NCBI GenBank assembly: GCA_947568835.1
Contig: OX387603.1
Span: forward strand, 16,330,651-16,394,650
Source of the DNA: Protonemura montana
Lineage: Eukaryota > Arthropoda > Insecta > Plecoptera > Nemouridae
Length of the DNA: 64,000 bases
Direction: 5' to 3'
Shown here piece after piece: positions 38,496 to 52,052 of the stretch. A program made the position numbers and the translations under genes. Position 1 is the first letter of the stretch. Each line of letters begins with the position of its first letter. The notes under the pieces are model-generated. The model worked only from the letters and a program-made list of their open reading frames with translations, was not told the DNA's origin and did no database searches.

Positions 38496-41330
38496 AGGAG
38501 GGGGCGTCAGCCTGCCAATCCCCTCGCCATGCCGCAAATTGTTTATGAGCCTGTTCTCGATTCACGACTACATTTTACTACATTAGCCATGCGGAGTTGA
38601 AAGTTTAATCTTGATTTAACAACGCCGCATAAAGTACCCTGACCGCCATAAATTTAACAAAGTTATTATGCGAATAATACGGCTTGAGATTTCTATAATT
38701 GATCCCATGTCTGGCAGGACTGTTTAATGTTTACCTTTGATTATATTATAATATTATAATTTTATATATTACCTTGTAAAAGTTATACAACTTTTGGACA
38801 AGTGAGTGCTCTAACAAGCAAGTTGCTTTTTGGAGCAATCAATTACGTTTCGCTGGTGCACGATGGCTAAATGTCTGGCGCCATGGATCTGTGGTAGAGG
38901 TGCCGTGTAACCTTGGACCGTTTCAAGGTGGAGGTGCCTAACTTTTTTTTTCTCGATTTTGTTAATTTGCAAAGGTCGTACGACTAACAAACCCATCGGC
39001 AATAAACTGCTTCACGAATGCCTGACTCCAACTTCAGATTTGTTAGACTTGTCCTGAATTCCATAACGCCTTTAGTTTCCTGTCTGTGATTTTATGATCA
39101 TTGTGATATTTAATTTGGTTTTTGCTACTCTTCAAGTTTTAACTAACAAATTATATATTTTATTTTTCGATTTTTGCTACACTTACACTGCATTTGTGGT
39201 AGCAGTGTACTTAAAATAAAGTGAATTCAAATTACAGATCAAAGAAACAACAGTTCTTAGGCTGAGTAAAATACTGAATGGGCTCGGTCCACCTCTGTGG
39301 GACGCATTGAACACGTTTGCTTCATTTCCATGCTTATCAGTATCCACCGTCCCTGACAGGCAAAACAGGAACCGAAGCAGTGCAATGTATGCGTCGTTGA
39401 ACCTTGCATTACCTCGGTCCGAGATGCTGGCAACGGCATCGAGACGATGGAACGAAGGAAGCTGTACTTTGCTACCTTGTGCTACCTTACAGTAATCTTA
39501 CGCAGCTAATGGTCTATCTGATGTAACATGTAGCAATGCACTCTGCCGGTATGCAGATCAGTTTGGCGCAAGGGAGATTGTCAGCTGCTTCAACTGTTGG
39601 ACCACACGAGTGAACAAAAATATATTGTCTGGTCGAGAAATAAAGGGAAATTTCATACGTGTTGAGCATCGAAATATTTGACAGCGTATTTGGGTGTTTT
39701 ATGAAGCTTAATAAGGCTTTAAAATGCAATTTCCATGTGGATTTTCTCTTTCAAAAACAAGAAGGAGTTTTTCTAGGTCGTTAGCTACCGGAATTAGGAA
39801 AAAGAACGAGCGCTTACGGGTAAATTCATTGCGTTAGTGGCTAGCTGCACTTTTGGCTGCCCCTATGGGGTACGGTAGCCCGCAACGCATTGCACATGGG
39901 GCACTCGACAGCGGCGCTTATCTCGAAGTCAGTGTGTCTTGTTATCGCGCAGGAATGCACCTCAGTAGGTCCAAAAAACATGGCATCTCAACAAGTGTCG
40001 TGGGCTAAAATCCACTGTCAAAAGCGTGTGAAAAACTGCGAGCCACGAAATCGAAGTTCGCGCCGCGACGACGCGGCTGCAGTGAAGTAGCCAATTTGTG
40101 GGCGCCAATTTTTCGTGCGTCTCTTGTTTGGGTGACGTCAGACCTGCACTTGTGGCGTCGAGTACCGCGCCGAGTTGAAAAAAAAACAACACTCGAATCT
40201 TCCGCGATCGCTTTCGCGGTTCCCACGACTGCAAGATCTCAAATTATTTTGGCATCGCTTGCACCTTAAAGAAACGAAATTCAGCGTAGATGCTCTGAAG
40301 ACGAAAAAGAATGCAGTATGGAAAATTGCGGAGGTATAGAAATTTAAAATACACAATTATCACGTCAAAACGTATTATTTAGATCAAAAATGTATCTAAG
40401 AAAAAGCAACACTTTGACTTTCACACCCGCCTCGTTCAAGTGTCGACGCCGACCTTTACAACACACCGTCTGTGTGGTCGAACATGCATACATGTGCTCC
40501 TCCCCCCTCTCCCTCCTCTCGCCGACGGTGGCGACATAACGCCGTCTCGACGGCGGAGTGCGTCAAGTCAGCTGGTAATTCGGACACCGAGTTTTTGCTC
40601 CACCCGGCTCACACACTTTCAAAGTTTCGTGGCGGGCGCCAGATATCAACTTGATTCGCACTTGCTTACGATGAACTGCGACGCCATGTCAATTTCTTAA
40701 GACGTTTTGGAAAGCCCACCCTTAATCTATGAGCTATTTATAAGGGCTGGTTTCTAGTCAATCAATTCGATTTGTATTGCTGTTATATAACATTAAAATT
40801 GCGCATCGGTTCACAAATGCTCTTACATCCTCTTGAAAAGCCTATAACAACATTCCTAAGAACGGAGACCCTCAACACGACATGGATAATCCGGAATCGA
40901 ACACGCGACTCACTCTCTTTCTCTCTCTCGACTTAATCCAGTCGGCATGCCAGATGAGTCTCATCTCAGTCCCCCCTGTCCCCACTGACCGTTAGTGCAG
41001 ACTCCCGAGTGCGTGAACGCAAAAAGGTCGGCGGCGGCGTCGGCGTCGGCAATGTGTTGACACTTGTCGCTATCGCCCGACGACGCCAGACACTCAGAGG
41101 CGCCCGCCTCCGTCGCCGTCGCCGCCGACGGCATGGCCTGGCTTGGCGTGGACGTCCGACCTGTCTTAGTCTTTCGTCCAGTTCGCCAAACTAGCGGGTA
41201 CAGATATCACGTATCACTGTCCAGGAGCCGGTGGTTGGTTTGGTGGGCAATAGGTTCTAGCAATTCGGTGTCCGTGGGCAACTTCTTAGCAGTTTGGTAG
41301 TGCCTCGATATAGTACCATCTTTAGCATTG

Positions 41331-41484
41331 TCAGTGCCACCTGCCGTGAAGTGTTTTTTGCTTGAAGTGATACGTTTTTTGATGAAGCTTTTCCTAGCGT
41401 TTTTCTTTAAAGTGTTTGAATTTTTTCAGTTAGTATTGCTGTTCAAAGCTGCACTGAAATCATTTATCGGCAAGTTACTCGTAT
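41331..41484 (+). other. Alternative candidate promoter and first exon for the FGF-like gene
   Basis: TCAGTG at 41331-41336 matches the arthropod initiator. An ATATAG lies about 25 bases upstream, and a GC-rich, CpG-containing block (41000-41300) precedes it. The first ATG, at 41382, opens a short hydrophobic frame (MKLFLAFFFKVFEFFQLVLL) ending at TAA 41482-41484. It lies only 5 kb upstream of the FGF exon, and a donor just before the stop (CTC/GTATAA) would be phase 0 as required. The donor is weak and the peptide is not a typical signal sequence. Confidence 0.15.
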
Positions 41485-42584
41485 AACTCAAGCCTGCTTG
41501 CTATCAATAAACAGGTACCTCTTATCGAGATACCAGACGAATTCAAGTGACAGTGAAACGGAATGCGTCAAGCACATGGCTTTGAACTTGCGCAGTTTTT
41601 TACACGCCTAACTGCAATGCACGAGTGAAAAGTCGCTTGATGATAGTTAGCTTACCGTGATCCAGACCGCGAGCTTCGGGGGTCGACTTCCTCCATGGGG
41701 ACAGATGAAGAGCTGCAACGGTAATGACGGGAATAAGTTTGTGTTTACAGAAATACATGATTTGCGTAACGAGGGTGTTCTGCAACGAGTGGGGCGCATG
41801 TTGTTCTCTGAGACACGCACAAAAATTAGCCAACTGTACGCGGTGAACAGGCTCAACGTGTAGCCTTGTTTGGAAAGATTTTGGTGTTGAATTATTTGAT
41901 GCAATGTTTTGGTGCTAAGCTTAATGCTTGTTTTAAATGGAAAGCCCGAGCTCTTATACTGACTCCCGAATTTTTTCTTTCTATTAACCTATTTCTAGAC
42001 AAAAGCTGTCACGATTACCACGTCATCTCTACAGTCAACCGACTTCTTCAAAAATGTCCACTTCCATGGCTGCTATTCTCATGCTTCCAGTTCTGATTAA
42101 CTCACTCAAGCTTGAAAATAAGCGTGACCTTCAACTGGCCCATCCCACTGGTTCCACATTTTCCCAGAAGCTCACCTAGTGATCAATGAATTGAATACAT
42201 AGATCCTTGTCTTGTCTTGCTTCGCACTTGTATTAACCCAAGTTTTCCTTTGTTACAGGCTACCACAGCTTGCCGTCTCTGCGAAGTTGTTGTGTCTCCT
42301 AATGGTAAGCCCTCACGCTATCTCTTTTTCTTGTGACCGTTTAATTGACTCGTTTGCCAAATCGGAATGAAATCGCGATCGGAAAGAACGGCGAATGATT
42401 ATGCAAGATAAATATTATGCTCTCCGTAGGGGACTATTGTTGACTCTTGTCATCAGAGTAGATGGCAAAACGTGACTGTAGCGTGCACAGCTTTAATGAA
42501 CTGCGCGCAACCACGTGAATCCTATCGTATTGCATCTAAAAATTTCTCCGCTTTGATTTTTTCCCACGCTTAAAATCCAGGCAG

Positions 42585-42606
42585 TTTTTTTTTTTTTTTT
42601 TTTTTT
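42585..42606 (+). repeat. Poly-T tract (22)
   Basis: A run of 22 T, which could be the reversed A-tail of an old retroposed copy. No element is recognised next to it. Confidence 0.85.
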
Positions 42607-45600
42607 AAGGTTTTAAGAGTAGTTTTCAGGATTAGAGTTGTATTTTAAGGGACTGCCTGCTAACATATTTATTGTCTGTAGAAAGCTTTCCTAATACATT
42701 GTGCATGTTAGTGTTGCAAAATTCTTGTTGACGGATATAACAATTTTCCGGGCTCGCTGAAATTGAAACCACAAATTTCCGTGTACCAGAAAGTATCAGT
42801 ACCTATGTAGGCACCCTATTTTGCATTTACTTAAACAACAACTCTTATAGCAATGTCTATAAATAGAAAAAAGTGCACAGATCCGCATCCAAATTAACTC
42901 GTCTGGGTTTTCTGCCTGTCACTTGTTATTTCCCAGTGCAGTTAGGAAAATCCTATGCATGCGTGCGGCAGGCGGCCCATCTAATCGGCAAACCATATAT
43001 TTACCACCACTCACACACCAACAACAACTCGCCTTTGCGCGGTGAAACCACTGCCGTGGCACGCTGCAAATGAGAAGAATCAAGCTTGGCGTAGCAGCCA
43101 GCCAGACGAATTACACAAGCTTGGATTTTTCCTTATTTGTAAACCTTGAGTGCAGTCGTCGTGTTGGGCAAAACACCGGCGTAACATACCGACCAGCCAC
43201 GCGGAGAGTTAATTCTTGTGTAACCCTGCGTGTTCCTGCTTGTGCTACAAAAGTTACCGTGGCTAATGAGCTCTGTGCTACGGTTCCTAGCTGGATTTGG
43301 TTGTTTGCCTGTCACCATTTTGTTTAGATGTTAACCACAACGTCACTACCATGTGGCTAACGTGTTGCGATATTGAATTAAATTTTAAATATTGCACAGT
43401 TACTAGCAAAAACAAAATGCTGATATTAGTAAATTATTTTTAATTGTATGGGCGAATGAATTGTATTAATATCCTGGCAAAGCCTCGTACCTCTGTTCGT
43501 AAATGAAATTAGGTCCATCGCATGAAATTCACGGGTCGTGCACATCCCTCTGCAGACACCGTTGATCTTGATGTGGTGTTTTTTAGTACGCACGGGTATC
43601 CTAAATATTGTTCGTATTTCCACGATTAGGCAGGCGAACATTGAATCGTTTCACTTTCCAATGATTGGGATTGAAAGGCCACGAGTTCTGACCGCTGTGT
43701 TAAGGGTTGTGTTGAATTGGTCAGCTGCCGAGAGAACAGATGTATATCTGTAGTTCATTATTTCCTTTCACATGTCCGGCGTGATCAGGATTTGGGAAGA
43801 TGAAATACTTTCGAAACCATTTCTAATTGGATTTGTTCCCCTCGCGGCTGTTCTTGTTAATTAACGCACACAAGTTCCAAAATTAATAAAATATCAACTA
43901 ACTTAACTCAGCAGTTAAAATAAGTTATCGGTGTCATTAAATAAATTTATTTTTAAATAGCTTACGCATATTTCATCTGTCCAAGAACACATGGATTCCG
44001 CTTGTTTCACACTGTTTGTAATTTGTGTCGGTGACTCCCATACAAGTGCTAAACATTAACCCCAAAGCATGAATACAAATTGGGTAACCGCTAGCCGTTC
44101 AGTGTCAATTTGTGAACGAGGTGCGTGATGTCTTTATTTCGCGCTCCGCTCGTTTAAGACACGATTAAGCAACATGCCCGAACCATTTGAAGGATTTAAT
44201 CCGGAGGACTAAAGCTTAACTGGCTTTAAGTACGCAACGCGACTTATTAAATTTGTGCTAGCATGGCTAGGACGGTCGTAATGTCACATATAATTTACCT
44301 TGATTGCGGTGACCAACCCTTGAGAATCGTCGTTACATTATCATTCCATTCCAAAAGTGGTATTATTTTTTATGCATGCACTCGTTGCCGGTGAGAGAAC
44401 TGCTAGAAAAATTGCTACCATCTCAAGATTAAATTTAATTTATGATTTCAATGGCGGGATTTCAAAGTACCTGTTATTTATCTGCAAAAGCGAATCACCG
44501 AGATTGATATAGTTGGTAGGAAAATTATCATAATAGCTCGAAAATGGCTAATATCGTCGGAAATGATTTTAGTTTTATCAACGATTTTACTTACTCGCAT
44601 GTCACCCCAATAAGACTGAAGACACATCTGTCGGTAAATTATGTTCTCTCAAAATACAGAGTTCACTTCGGGCACACGCACAAAAACTTGCATAAACGAC
44701 CTAACGTTGACGTAAGAATCATTTTCGCGCCACAAAATGCCGCCTCAAGTAACTTAAGACAACGATTCTGCCACAATCTCAAAAATATACACAAACAGCA
44801 ACAAGTGTCGATTCTGCCAGCCGTACACAACCACGCGATCGCCACCGGCCCAGTAGCCGCCGCCAATGTAACACGGGGGCGATATTAGTGTTTCCAAGCA
44901 GAACGTACACGTCTCGCTCTGTCCAAGGAGGCTGCCGTTGGGCTGGGCTGGTGCTCCGTGACGGCTACATCGGCATTAACTCTGTTGCTGACAGTCGACG
45001 CTGATTGCACCGGGCCGGGCTCGACAAGCGTCGTGTACGAGTTTGAATCGACGGGGCGACGTCATTAATAAGATCTTGGACGAGATCGGGGAACGGGTGT
45101 GGTCGAGGTGGACGAGGGGGACGACAGTGTGGAGGCGTTGGTGTTTCGAGTGATAGGTATACAGCACGGAGGTAGAAAGGGCACGCGACTGTAGTGTCGG
45201 AACACGCGGTTTACATGAGATTGGGAGATTGATTTGAGGGTGATAGAAGCTGTTTTAGGGGATCGGTTATGATTTTTAAAAGCACGGTGCGTAAGAGATT
45301 ATAATCAGATCCTAGTGCAGAAACTCGTGTCATCTCACGTTGATTTCGATTTACTTGTAAAACAGCGATGAGAAAATTGATTTTCTCTTTTGACATAGAG
45401 GGAAACAGATTTTCTTCGTCCTGTTTTTTTATGAAATTTCGTCCTCTGAATTCGATTAAAGTGGCGGCATCCATTCCATTAAAAACAATCTTAATATTGT
45501 GATGAAACGAGAATTTTTTTCTTCTCAGGTATTTGCCGTGCCCACCTTTCTACTACATTAATAATAATTATGATTGAGTTAAATCGCTAACCTTTCTGAT

Positions 45601-46459
45601 CTGTCATATTTATTGTTTATAGATTGGCTCAATAATGAAAGTAGAGACTTCGATTATGATTTAGATGTTGATCAGCGTTGATCAGCCGCAAGCTGCGGCG
45701 AGGTACTATATTAAATTCTACGGGGTGTTGGTGGGTTTACAAGTACGTGTTAGCCAAGATTTGGGCAAGTCCCTGGACTTTTTGGGTAGACCGACGAAGG
45801 GCAGCAGCAAAAGCTGCTTCAAGCAGTAAATTACTGTCAAGGATTATCGCAATATATTTAGTAAGAAATGTTCAAGATACTATTTTGCCGCTGTGGAAAT
45901 ACTCTGGAACTGTTCATCCAGGTCCAAGCATTGGCAGATATATCAGCCTCATCAACTGACCACTCAGTCTCTTAAGACTTACGAAGGGCTTGAGGAGGAA
46001 TCGCTAAGTCTCCTTCACGTCAATGCCCAATTTGCTTGATAACGTAACATGAACTCGCTCCTTAAGTACAATCGCGCCTATATAATTTGCTGACGCCTCT
46101 AAAGCAGTGTCATCAGGTAATGGTTATCAAAACAAGACCCAATTGAACACCACCAATCAATCAATTTTAATCGGTGGAAATAACGAGTTATAGAAACACG
46201 TCAACGCTGTCTGTGCAGGTATTTCTTTCGGCTTTGACCGTCCTGAGCCGAACAGGTCCGCTAAGTTACCGACACTGATAATACGGGCATTTCTTCCCAT
46301 GCCAGGGATAGGCGGGGGGGGAGGGGGAGGAGTTTAAGTACATAACATTACGCTAAGTAGAAGAGTCGTGTGAAATCTTGAGCATTAGCTTGGATTTGTA
46401 TTTGTGGTGTTAATAACAGTGATACAGTTGTGTTAATGTGATTTGCTTGTGCGTTCCAG

Positions 46460-46592
46460 ATGGTGATATGCGGAGCTGTGCCTTCGATGGTCCGCTCCGC
46501 CCGATTACACAACGACTGCGGTCACGGCTACGTCAGGGTGGACTTGAGGGGCCGAGTGGGCATCGGCAGCGGCTTGGACTACGACCCTTTCC
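46460..46592 (+). CDS. FGF8/17/18-like growth factor, N-terminal core exon
   Basis: This is the first of three clear coding exons of a secreted fibroblast growth factor ligand, which would signal through an FGF receptor tyrosine kinase. A pyrimidine-rich tract ending TTCCAG precedes it, and GTGAGT follows directly. It encodes 44 residues plus the first base of a split codon, so the downstream intron is phase 1. Residues 12-44 align by eye with the start of the FGF8-type core: RSARLHNDCGHGYVRV matches the region around YSRTSGKHVQV of vertebrate FGF8, and LDYDPF matches EDGDPF. The exon opens with an in-frame ATG, but the peptide after it is no signal sequence, and an in-frame stop lies 21 bases upstream. 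An upstream signal-peptide exon joined in phase 0 is therefore expected. Non-classical secretion from this ATG is possible but less likely. The family call is firm; the true start is unknown. Confidence 0.88.
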
Positions 46593-46691
46593 GTGAGTTG
46601 CATCCCACAATTTTAGCTTGTATCATTGGGGTTCATTGAGTCTCAGCGCTTATTTAAGCATTCTACAAAGCAAACGAGCTTCCGACGCTTG

Positions 46692-46965
46692 GTAATGGTT
46701 GCGACCACCCGATGGCGCTCGCGCTTTTTTTATTTGTTATAATTAAGTGATTACGTCTCAAAACATCGATGCATGTATGCCAATTGTAGAGGTTAGAATC
46801 ATTAGATTAATTGGGCGAGAATTAGTCTCAAAAGCGAGTTATCGGCGAAAAATAACAAGAATCGTTTCTTAACACTAGAAATGGGCGGCTACTGTTTTTG
46901 TTGGCATAGTAGTTATCGGTTGGTAACTTTCGCGACGACAGTTGTTTAGCGATGAGATTCTGACT
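46692..46965 (+). repeat. Unnamed dispersed repeat of about 300 bp, copy 3, in FGF intron
   Basis: The copy begins about 100 bases after the first confident FGF exon. Shared landmarks are CCACCCGATGGCGCTCGCG, GTCTCAAAACATCGATGC, GGCGAAAAATAACAAGAAT and ACTTTCGCGACGACAGTTG. It lies in the same orientation as the gene. Confidence 0.58.
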
Positions 46966-49900
46966 TACTATGCACCTAATAGTTTTACTGCAATGTGTCA
47001 CATCACTCGCGAATGCATTTTAGTCTCAAGGCCAAAGTAGATTACCTTTCTCTCCCATTCATTGGTTGATCTATGACTGTCCCCAGCAGCCAATGGTATG
47101 CTATGTTCAATGACCTTGAACTGAAAACAACGCAGGGAATTTGAAGCGTTTAAACGATTTGGAGCATTGCAGTTAGATTACAAACCGAAGATCTAGATGG
47201 TTGGCTTCAGGCCGTAGTCATTTGAAATTCCATGCTCATTAGTTGGACATTTTCCTTCTCAATTTGGATGGATTATTGATTTTCATCATTGCACAAATAC
47301 TTGACAGAATTTCAAGCCGTTGCGTTATGTTTTTCACCTCCAGTCAAATGCTGTGTTGCTATCTTCTCTCAGTTCTTTATTTATTTCTTTAAATTTTCTT
47401 CAGGGATATTTATGAGTGAGCTGCGATGTTCCTTGGGATGGGATATGGTTGGAGGGTTGAAAACTTTCACAATCCATATTTCTGCGTTTAAAATGCGTTG
47501 TCTACCTTCGTACAAAATTCTCGTTCCTTGTCACTATTCCATCTTAATTTGAAGACAAACTTTAGACCTGGTAACGTGCTGCTTTTTAATTACTTTATTT
47601 TTTTCATAATACCTACTGGGCCTAAACGCATTTCTTTGATTAGCCATGCTCTAAAGCCGTATATCATCCTGGCTTTACATTTATATTTTATTTCTATGTT
47701 AATGTTAATACTGGCCAAGTTATGGTTATCAGTCAAGTGATCAGTCAAGTGATAAGTCTCTCAATGTTTTATGGTTTTTTAAATCATATTTACCTAATTA
47801 ATTGGATCATTTTCTATTACCAATGCTTTTATTATTTACCTGTTTGACTCCTGTGGGTATTTTAAATGTTACATTTTGAGTCTAACCAAACTTTATTGTA
47901 TAATTTACTTCCCCGACTGTCTATCAGAAACTTAGCAAAGTATGTGGTGGAACTTCTAACATGGAGCGGTATTAATTGAGAAAGCTTCCACTATTTTTCG
48001 TTATCCTGGACAGTTGTTTTCTTGGAAGGGAATTAGGACTTGGATTTTGCGAGCAACTGAACTCTCTCTCATTCAGATCACCGAGGCTTGAGGACTCAGA
48101 GAGCCCGTGTTGGTCAAGAATTACAACGGGCTCATTGATATCAAAAAGAGAGAAACAGTGTGTCACCATTTAGAGTCGATAAAGTATCAGATTTATATAA
48201 ATTGCCTCTTTTTTGGGGGAAAGTCAAAACCAGTTTCTTCGAAGCAGTTAGCTGTCGATGGACCAGAAGATAGCAAACACCAAGTCAAACAACCTGACAA
48301 CGGTTCTATACTTTGAAAAACAAACATAAGTATGGCGAGTTCAGGAGAGACTCGCGAGTTTACGTCGAGGTTGGCATAAAGATACTACACGACTTGAAAT
48401 TGCATCTGCAGGTACTCGACCAGCAAAATGGTCTTGTCGAAATACTGTTAGCAGCACGCGCCACACACATTTGCCACCAAAAGCACCACCACACACATCG
48501 ATGATTTAGAAAACAAGATTCCATTTTGTCATGGATCCATAAATATCGACGAACTCCGTGTCCCAACCCATAAAAGCTAATTGAATCAAAGTGGTCAAGG
48601 GCAAAGCTCGCGAGGTCCAAGCTTGTATTTTTAGTATTTCCTCAAAGTCTTCTAGCTGACTGGCGCCAGCCAAACAATATTACACACACGACATCGACTG
48701 CTGCCCATGGGAGCACGGCCACTCGAGTCGGCCGTCCGGGGCGCAGCGAGCAAACACAAACACATCGCGTAATGCCACACACGGCCACACAGGCATTATT
48801 GTCAAATCATTGCCGTTGTCGTCTTCTTCTCGTCGTCTCCTTAGTTTTAATGAAGCTAGCATTATTCCAAACACGACGTGCATACGCTCGTAAAGCTGCG
48901 ACCGTCATCCATCTTGTATACACTGGTCGTTCGCCTGTTGGCCCGTCTAGTCCAATCGAATGTCAACATTCAAGTCTCCCCATGCTGCAAAGCACCTCTC
49001 TCACACGGTCGCACCCTAGCCATATATCTGATCAATCTGTGATAAGCACAGCACGGCGCTTGTAAAAAATAATTGACACCCTGGCTACTTCCTCGCCGAG
49101 CGACATCCGCTACCTGTTTTTCGGCGGGGGGACGCCAACACGGGCGCCGTGCAGTGGCGGCGTTGGCAATCAACATTCCCTGGCGTGCGCTCGCTGCGGC
49201 CGGAGCGCGTATTTCACATCCGAGTGACATTTATGCACGCTGCTAAGAGGAGCATCTCAAGTGCTAGCAACCGTTGACATGGCGACCCGCTTCTTTACGA
49301 CTGTCTTTCGGCCAGACTCGGACGTCTTGCGATGGAAAGCGGTCAAGATGGCAACTAATAAGGACGTGATATCTTGATCACCACGGCCCAGTCCGGCGCG
49401 TAATTGGAGGTATTTGAGTTGAAGAGAGCGTTTCTGAGTAAGTTATGGGTAACCTGTTAAAACTCTCGCTCCATGATGCCGACTTTTAAAATTTTATGAA
49501 TGGTTCAGCCATCGCTTTTAGTCGCGCTTCAGGAAAGTAGGTACAGCGTCGACGCTGGGGTTGCCATACCCACGCCGCTGACGTTTTTGTGTCGATTACT
49601 AGGCCTTCCAACGGTGTCGGAGACGCGTTGGTCACAGCAATAGCGCTCCACCAGTGATTTCAATGCCCGGCGAAATGCTATTCGCGGCAACATTTCTGTG
49701 CTGAAAATTGAAAACGGAGACTTGGCGTTACATTATAACTATCTGACAGTGCGGCCATCATTATAACGGACCATGAATGCAACTGATCCAAGCAACAACG
49801 GCGCCGATTTTAACGTCGCTTCTCGGAAGCGGTGCATAATAAAAACGATGATATTATGTTGTGCCCTTTGACGCGCATGGGGGCCGGGACAGCGTGCAAT

Positions 49901-51300
49901 AAACCTCGCCATTCTTAATGCGATTCTACATCGAGTGCGTTGGAGGGCGGTGATTCATTGTGATTGGACGCGATCTGCATTGTGCAGCGAGACGCTACGC
50001 CGAGGGTCGATCACATGCACTCACTGCGGGATTTGTGTGGGCGATATATAGTGCACTTTGCAAGGCGACGCCGACGGCAAGGGTCGTTGCAGTGGGAATC
50101 ACCACTCGGGGGAAGAGGCGTCCAGAAAGAGTGGTGTCTTTTAATGGATCTCGTAGTTATCAGAAGACGTCTTGGCATTGATGGATTTAACTGTTAACTG
50201 TAAGGATTGAGCCATTAGTTATCGACGACCGTATAACTGAACCGCATAGCTTCCATAAAAGAGATGCTCGCGGCATCTGTAAGTGGTATCGTTTTATGAT
50301 CATTTTGGTGTAAATGCGTCTGATATGGTTGCCTTATAATTTTTCTAATAATATTAAAACGGACCCCGTCTAAATGAGATATTGCATTATTCTATTCGCG
50401 GTGAAGTCCGGTGGAGCGGTCAAATGAGAAAACATTTTGGTAAAAGTCCCGTTACTTCATAAACGGACCTCCTGGGACGTAGACCCATGTGAAAATTTCA
50501 TGTAACCATATAGATTTGCAAGCAGTCGTCAAGCTATGAGCAATTAGAAAACTCTGAGGCGAGTTAGAACGATGCATATAATTAGGTGGCTAAACGCGTA
50601 CCCAAGCCAAACACCCAGACCGCCCTCCCATGTGCTGGTTCGTCGGCACTAGCCTTTCTTTCACGAGATTGATTAGCTTTTCAGTGGAAAGTCGAGAGGT
50701 GCCTCGATGCTGAGAAAGCGACAGACTTGCCAGGTTTGCAATCAGCTGTTGACAGACAAGTCCAACCCACCCGCTGACCCGAATCATCGAAGTATACACC
50801 CACATCATCGCAAAACACTGCGCTTAGGGGATGGTCCTTGCGCTCGACCCTTTTTGGGGGGATCCCGTCAGAATTTCCGCCATTTGCCAACATTGAGCAA
50901 TTTAACGTAAGTGTTTTTCGTTGATGCAGAAATGGACAGAAACCGACGCTCCACACAGACGAAATCTAAAATGCATCTGAAGCACAGAAAAGATTTCAAC
51001 GAGACGCAGACTACTGGTGATGCAACGCCAAGACAAGTTTAAAGTTCAAACAACTGCCAGCGCCGTAAAGTCCGAATGAAACCCAAGCGTCGTCCGTGTC
51101 TACTTTCTTCCCCTCCAGCTTGACTTGAATGTTTTTGTCAAAATTCCCAAGACTCTTTCGGAGATAAATCAAAGAGAATGTTATGGCGAAACGTCGGTGG
51201 ACTTGAGGGTCGGCGGCGCGCTGTGCACTCTGAGCCGCCGCGAAGTCGGGCCGGCCCATTCGTCCCAGCGCCGCGAGGCCCGCGGGCTTGCGCAATCCGC

Positions 51301-51327
51301 GCCGCCGCCGCCGCCGCCGCCGCCGCC
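51301..51327 (+). repeat. (GCC)9 microsatellite in a GC-rich intronic island
   Basis: Nine uninterrupted GCC units lie in a GC-rich, CpG-containing stretch (about 51180-51660) inside the FGF intron, 725 bases before the next exon. Open frames through it (polyalanine or polyproline) are composition artefacts. Confidence 0.9.
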
Positions 51328-51782
51328 TCATCCAACCAGTCATTAGCCATAATGCGCCGCCGCTAAACGAGTCACTTGTTAAATACTTTATGTCTCACTT
51401 TACACACACTATAATAATCACGAATAAGTATATAAAATTAAAGAACTCGTTTATCTCTCAATCCGTGGCATGCACAAAAAAAAAATTCCATGAGAAAACC
51501 GGCCGCAGATTCGGCGTGAAAGCCGTGCTGCGCGGCTGCGCGGCTGCGCTGTGGTGTTCTATCCCGGAACGGTTCCAACCCCTGAGGGTAATTCCTCTCG
51601 ACATCCAAGTTGGACCGCGCTAATGACGTAATAATACGGCGCGGCCCCAGATCGCATCTTCTTGGCATCAATCACACGGGTCGACGATTGACTTGTGAGT
51701 TGTGTGAGCCCCGCCTAGCGCGCAGCGGCGCTGCTGACCGACGACGTAGCTAGCGCCGTCGGCATGGTTAGTTGGGTTAGAG

Positions 51783-51990
51783 CAAAGTTTAACGACGCAC
51801 TCTCGTGCAGTGCGTCGAATCGACGTGGTTGTCAGCGTCGTCGGAATTGTAGACCGTGTCAAGTCAAGGTTCAACGACGAATTCTCTTGCAGCTTGGCGT
51901 ATTGTCGGCGTCGTGTCGGCGTCGTTACCTGTGCCGTCGGCATTATCACAGCCTGGGCAAAGTTCATCGAGCTTAGCGATATTTTTGACG
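51783..51990 (+). repeat. GACGAC-rich satellite-like repeat, copy 2 (dimer) in FGF intron
   Basis: Two successive units are visible. The first starts GTTTAACGACGCACTCTCGT and runs to TGTAGACCGTGTCAAGTCAA. The second starts GGTTCAACGACGAATTCTCT and continues with GTCGGCGTCGTGTCGGCGTC. Short open frames in this block are artefacts of the periodic GTC/GAC composition. It ends about 60 bases before the FGF exon at 52053. Confidence 0.6.
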
Positions 51991-52052
51991 GTGTTATAGT
52001 TGGCGTTCTGTTGACAGCTTCTAACATCAACTCTGTTTCGTTGTTTTTGCAG

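Larger units (their letters stand above)
37318..46459. other. Non-coding or putative upstream region of the FGF core exons
   Basis: Local duplication of ATGAACCTTACCTA near 37895-37930, homopolymers at 38482 and 42585, and GC-rich blocks at 40440-40660, 41000-41300 and 44820-45180. The 114-codon frame at 44544-44888 shows no FGF or signal-peptide features. Apart from the weak first-exon candidate at 41331 I see no exon. Confidence 0.4.
46593..52052 (+). other. FGF-like gene intron (phase 1), 5460 bp
   Basis: The intron has a GTGAGT donor and a TTGTTTTTGCAG acceptor. No coding exon is supported inside it. It holds a copy of the roughly 300-bp repeat near 46692-46965, AT-rich unique DNA to about 48.6 kb, GC-rich stretches at about 48680-49340 and 51180-51660 with a (GCC)9 tract, and a GACGAC-type repeat at 51783-51990 just before the next exon. 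The intron falls where the vertebrate FGF8 core is, to my recollection, also split, just after the DPF motif. Confidence 0.8.

Noticed and set aside
40870-40960. Minus-strand TGTTCGATTCC resembling a B box, with a possible A box
   Set aside because: Separated by a CT-rich simple tract, with poor arm pairing; too weak to call a tRNA-like element.
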